In this document: one piece after another, positions 38,701-40,228 of the stretch
How positions within the stretch are numbered: position 1 is the first letter of the stretch
Layout of the letters: each line of letters begins with the position of its first letter
Assembly: GCA_007135335.1 (NCBI GenBank)
Contig: SLJB01000073.1
Span: 1 to 40,228 of the forward strand
From: Balneolaceae bacterium
Lineage (GTDB): Bacteria; Bacteroidota; Rhodothermia; Balneolales; Balneolaceae
Direction of reading: 5' to 3'
Length of the DNA: 40,228 bases
Notes under the pieces: model-generated
Databases searched by the model: none
Told to the model about the DNA's origin: nothing
The model's input: only the letters and a program-made list of their open reading frames with translations
Program-made: the position numbers and the translations under genes

Positions 38701-39798
38701 TCAGATCCCGATACCCGGCATCCACCGGCGGGCATTTTCATGGTAAATCTTGTTCACTACCTCCTTCGGTAATTTCAGTCCTTTGAATGAGCCCTCTACC
38801 TGCCACACTTCAAGCTCATTATCGGTCACGAAAAATTCCCAGTCTTCTCTCCAGGTGTCTTCGGCAAGCTGACGAACTTCTTCAGCAACAGACTCCTCAT
38901 AATGCATCAAATCAGTTGAGTAAACAAACCGATCCTGATATGTAATAAAGAAATCGCGGAGTTTATCGTAATCTTCCTGGGCGAGATACTGGAGATGGGG
39001 AATTCGATGTGCCATGCCTAAAATCATGTTTGGGTAGCGATCCAAATGCTCGCTCATCATCTCAATGCTCCACTCCATACTGCCAAGATGCGCAGCAAAA
39101 AAAGTGAGATCCGGATTTTTATCAAGCATATTATTTCGTGCTTCAATAATCTCCTCGTACGACGGATAATCAGGATTGAGGTACATGTGATATTGCGGAT
39201 GATTTTCGAAATAATCTCTGTCGTTATTGACAGTCATCTCTTCGAGTGGCAGCCAGCAGTTTCTCGGTTCACCGATGTGTCCGTATAGCACATAACCGCC
39301 ATCAGAAAGGTATTCGAAAATCGGATCGAACTGAGGATCGTCGATCATCACAAATTCACCATCTTCATTAATCAGTTCCATGCCGATGTTCTTCCAAACT
39401 TTTACACCAAATGCGCCTCTTTCAAAAGACTCTTGCAGATAATCGAGAGCTTGCTGCTGCCAGGCTTCAGAGTCGTCCCAGTTTTCCAGAGAGAAAGCAG
39501 TGGTGTATGCAAGCTGATCAGGGAACTGTGCTTTTAATTGCGTGGCCACATCCTGTTGATGCGTGACAGGAACTCTGCCGGAGTTTACGTTGAGGGTAAT
39601 CAGCTTCATATTGTCGTTGATTGCCTGCTCGATAACAACGGGATCCATCACATTCAGGTGAACGTGAGTATCAATTTTTTCTACGGAGTAAAAATCGTCA
39701 ACCGAATAGTAGTTGTTATTATCAGCGGAACAGCCTGTAAACAGATATAGAAGAGCAAAAAGGGTTGAGCTTATGAGAAAGCTTTTAAAGAAATTCAT
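38701..39798 (-). CDS. Amidohydrolase (PF04909-like), lipoprotein; paralog of 13639..14811
   Basis: 365 aa; lipobox LFTGCSAD; KIDTHVHLNV, FGVKVWKNIGMEL, LYGHIGEPRNCWLPLEEMTV, FFAAHLGSM, VYSTDLMH. Confidence 0.85.
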   Translation of the reverse strand: MNFFKSFLISSTLFALLYLFTGCSADNNNYYSVDDFYSVEKIDTHVHLNVMDPVVIEQAINDNMKLITLNVNSGRVPVTHQQDVATQLKAQFPDQLAYTTAFSLENWDDSEAWQQQALDYLQESFERGAFGVKVWKNIGMELINEDGEFVMIDDPQFDPIFEYLSDGGYVLYGHIGEPRNCWLPLEEMTVNNDRDYFENHPQYHMYLNPDYPSYEEIIEARNNMLDKNPDLTFFAAHLGSMEWSIEMMSEHLDRYPNMILGMAHRIPHLQYLAQEDYDKLRDFFITYQDRFVYSTDLMHYEESVAEEVRQLAEDTWREDWEFFVTDNELEVWQVEGSFKGLKLPKEVVNKIYHENARRWMPGIGI

Positions 39799-40228
39799 AT
39801 TGATGGGTGTTAGATGGTTTAAATAAATTGAGTTTGTGCAAAAACCGAAATTTACAAAATGTAGTATACATTAAATGTAGTGCAATCGGGTTATTTTTGA
39901 AAGAAATTTAGTTTTTATTTCATTCTTTTCAAGACTACAATCCCCTCTATTTGGTTTCGTTTTATTATTTTATTCTTAAGAATGAGAGTCGCGCTGATAT
40001 GAACGGACTATATTCATGATGCAATGAAAGGCGGTTTGCAATGAATGAAGAGGAATAGCTGCAGAAAGTTTAGGTTTGATATTGCATTGGAGGCCAGTGG
40101 TTAGGATGGTTTCCCGTACTATTTACAAAAAGTGAATCGAAAAAATAACAGGATTTTAAAGAGCCGCCGGAAGTGGAGAATGAGTATATCCTTTATAAGG
40201 TTATATATATACTGTTATTTTAAATATA

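Noticed and set aside
1-40228. CRISPR array, transposase/IS element, tRNA or rRNA, prophage or defence genes
   Set aside because: Looked for repeat-spacer periodicity, cloverleaf-like segments and DDE/integrase-like ORFs; none recognised.

Overview
The window looks like a large accessory carbohydrate-uptake and catabolism locus from a Bacteroidota/Balneolota-like bacterium (taxon inferred only from SusC/SusD pairs and gene style). It holds two SusC/SusD outer-membrane uptake pairs. Around them are very few classical glycoside hydrolases and many redox or non-hydrolytic sugar enzymes: six Gfo/Idh/MocA proteins (three strongly GH109-like), one GMC oxidoreductase with a Cys triad, a DUF1080 (3-keto-disaccharide hydrolase-like) protein, a HEAT-repeat/DUF1080 fusion, two PIG-L deacetylases, two xylose-isomerase-like TIM barrels, three PF04909-type amidohydrolases, a CehA/McbA PHP-type hydrolase, an endonuclease/exonuclease/phosphatase-family protein, a DUF5077/DUF3472-like lipoprotein, and a class II aldolase with an FGGY kinase. 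Eight or nine of these carry twin-arginine leaders. The best candidate for an under-described system is a Tat-exported, NAD/FAD-dependent oxidative (3-keto type) glycan or glycoconjugate degradation locus, probably acting on an N-acetylated substrate. I saw no rRNA, tRNA, CRISPR array, transposase or local transcription regulator. Family calls come from reading motifs in the ORF translations. No database search was run.
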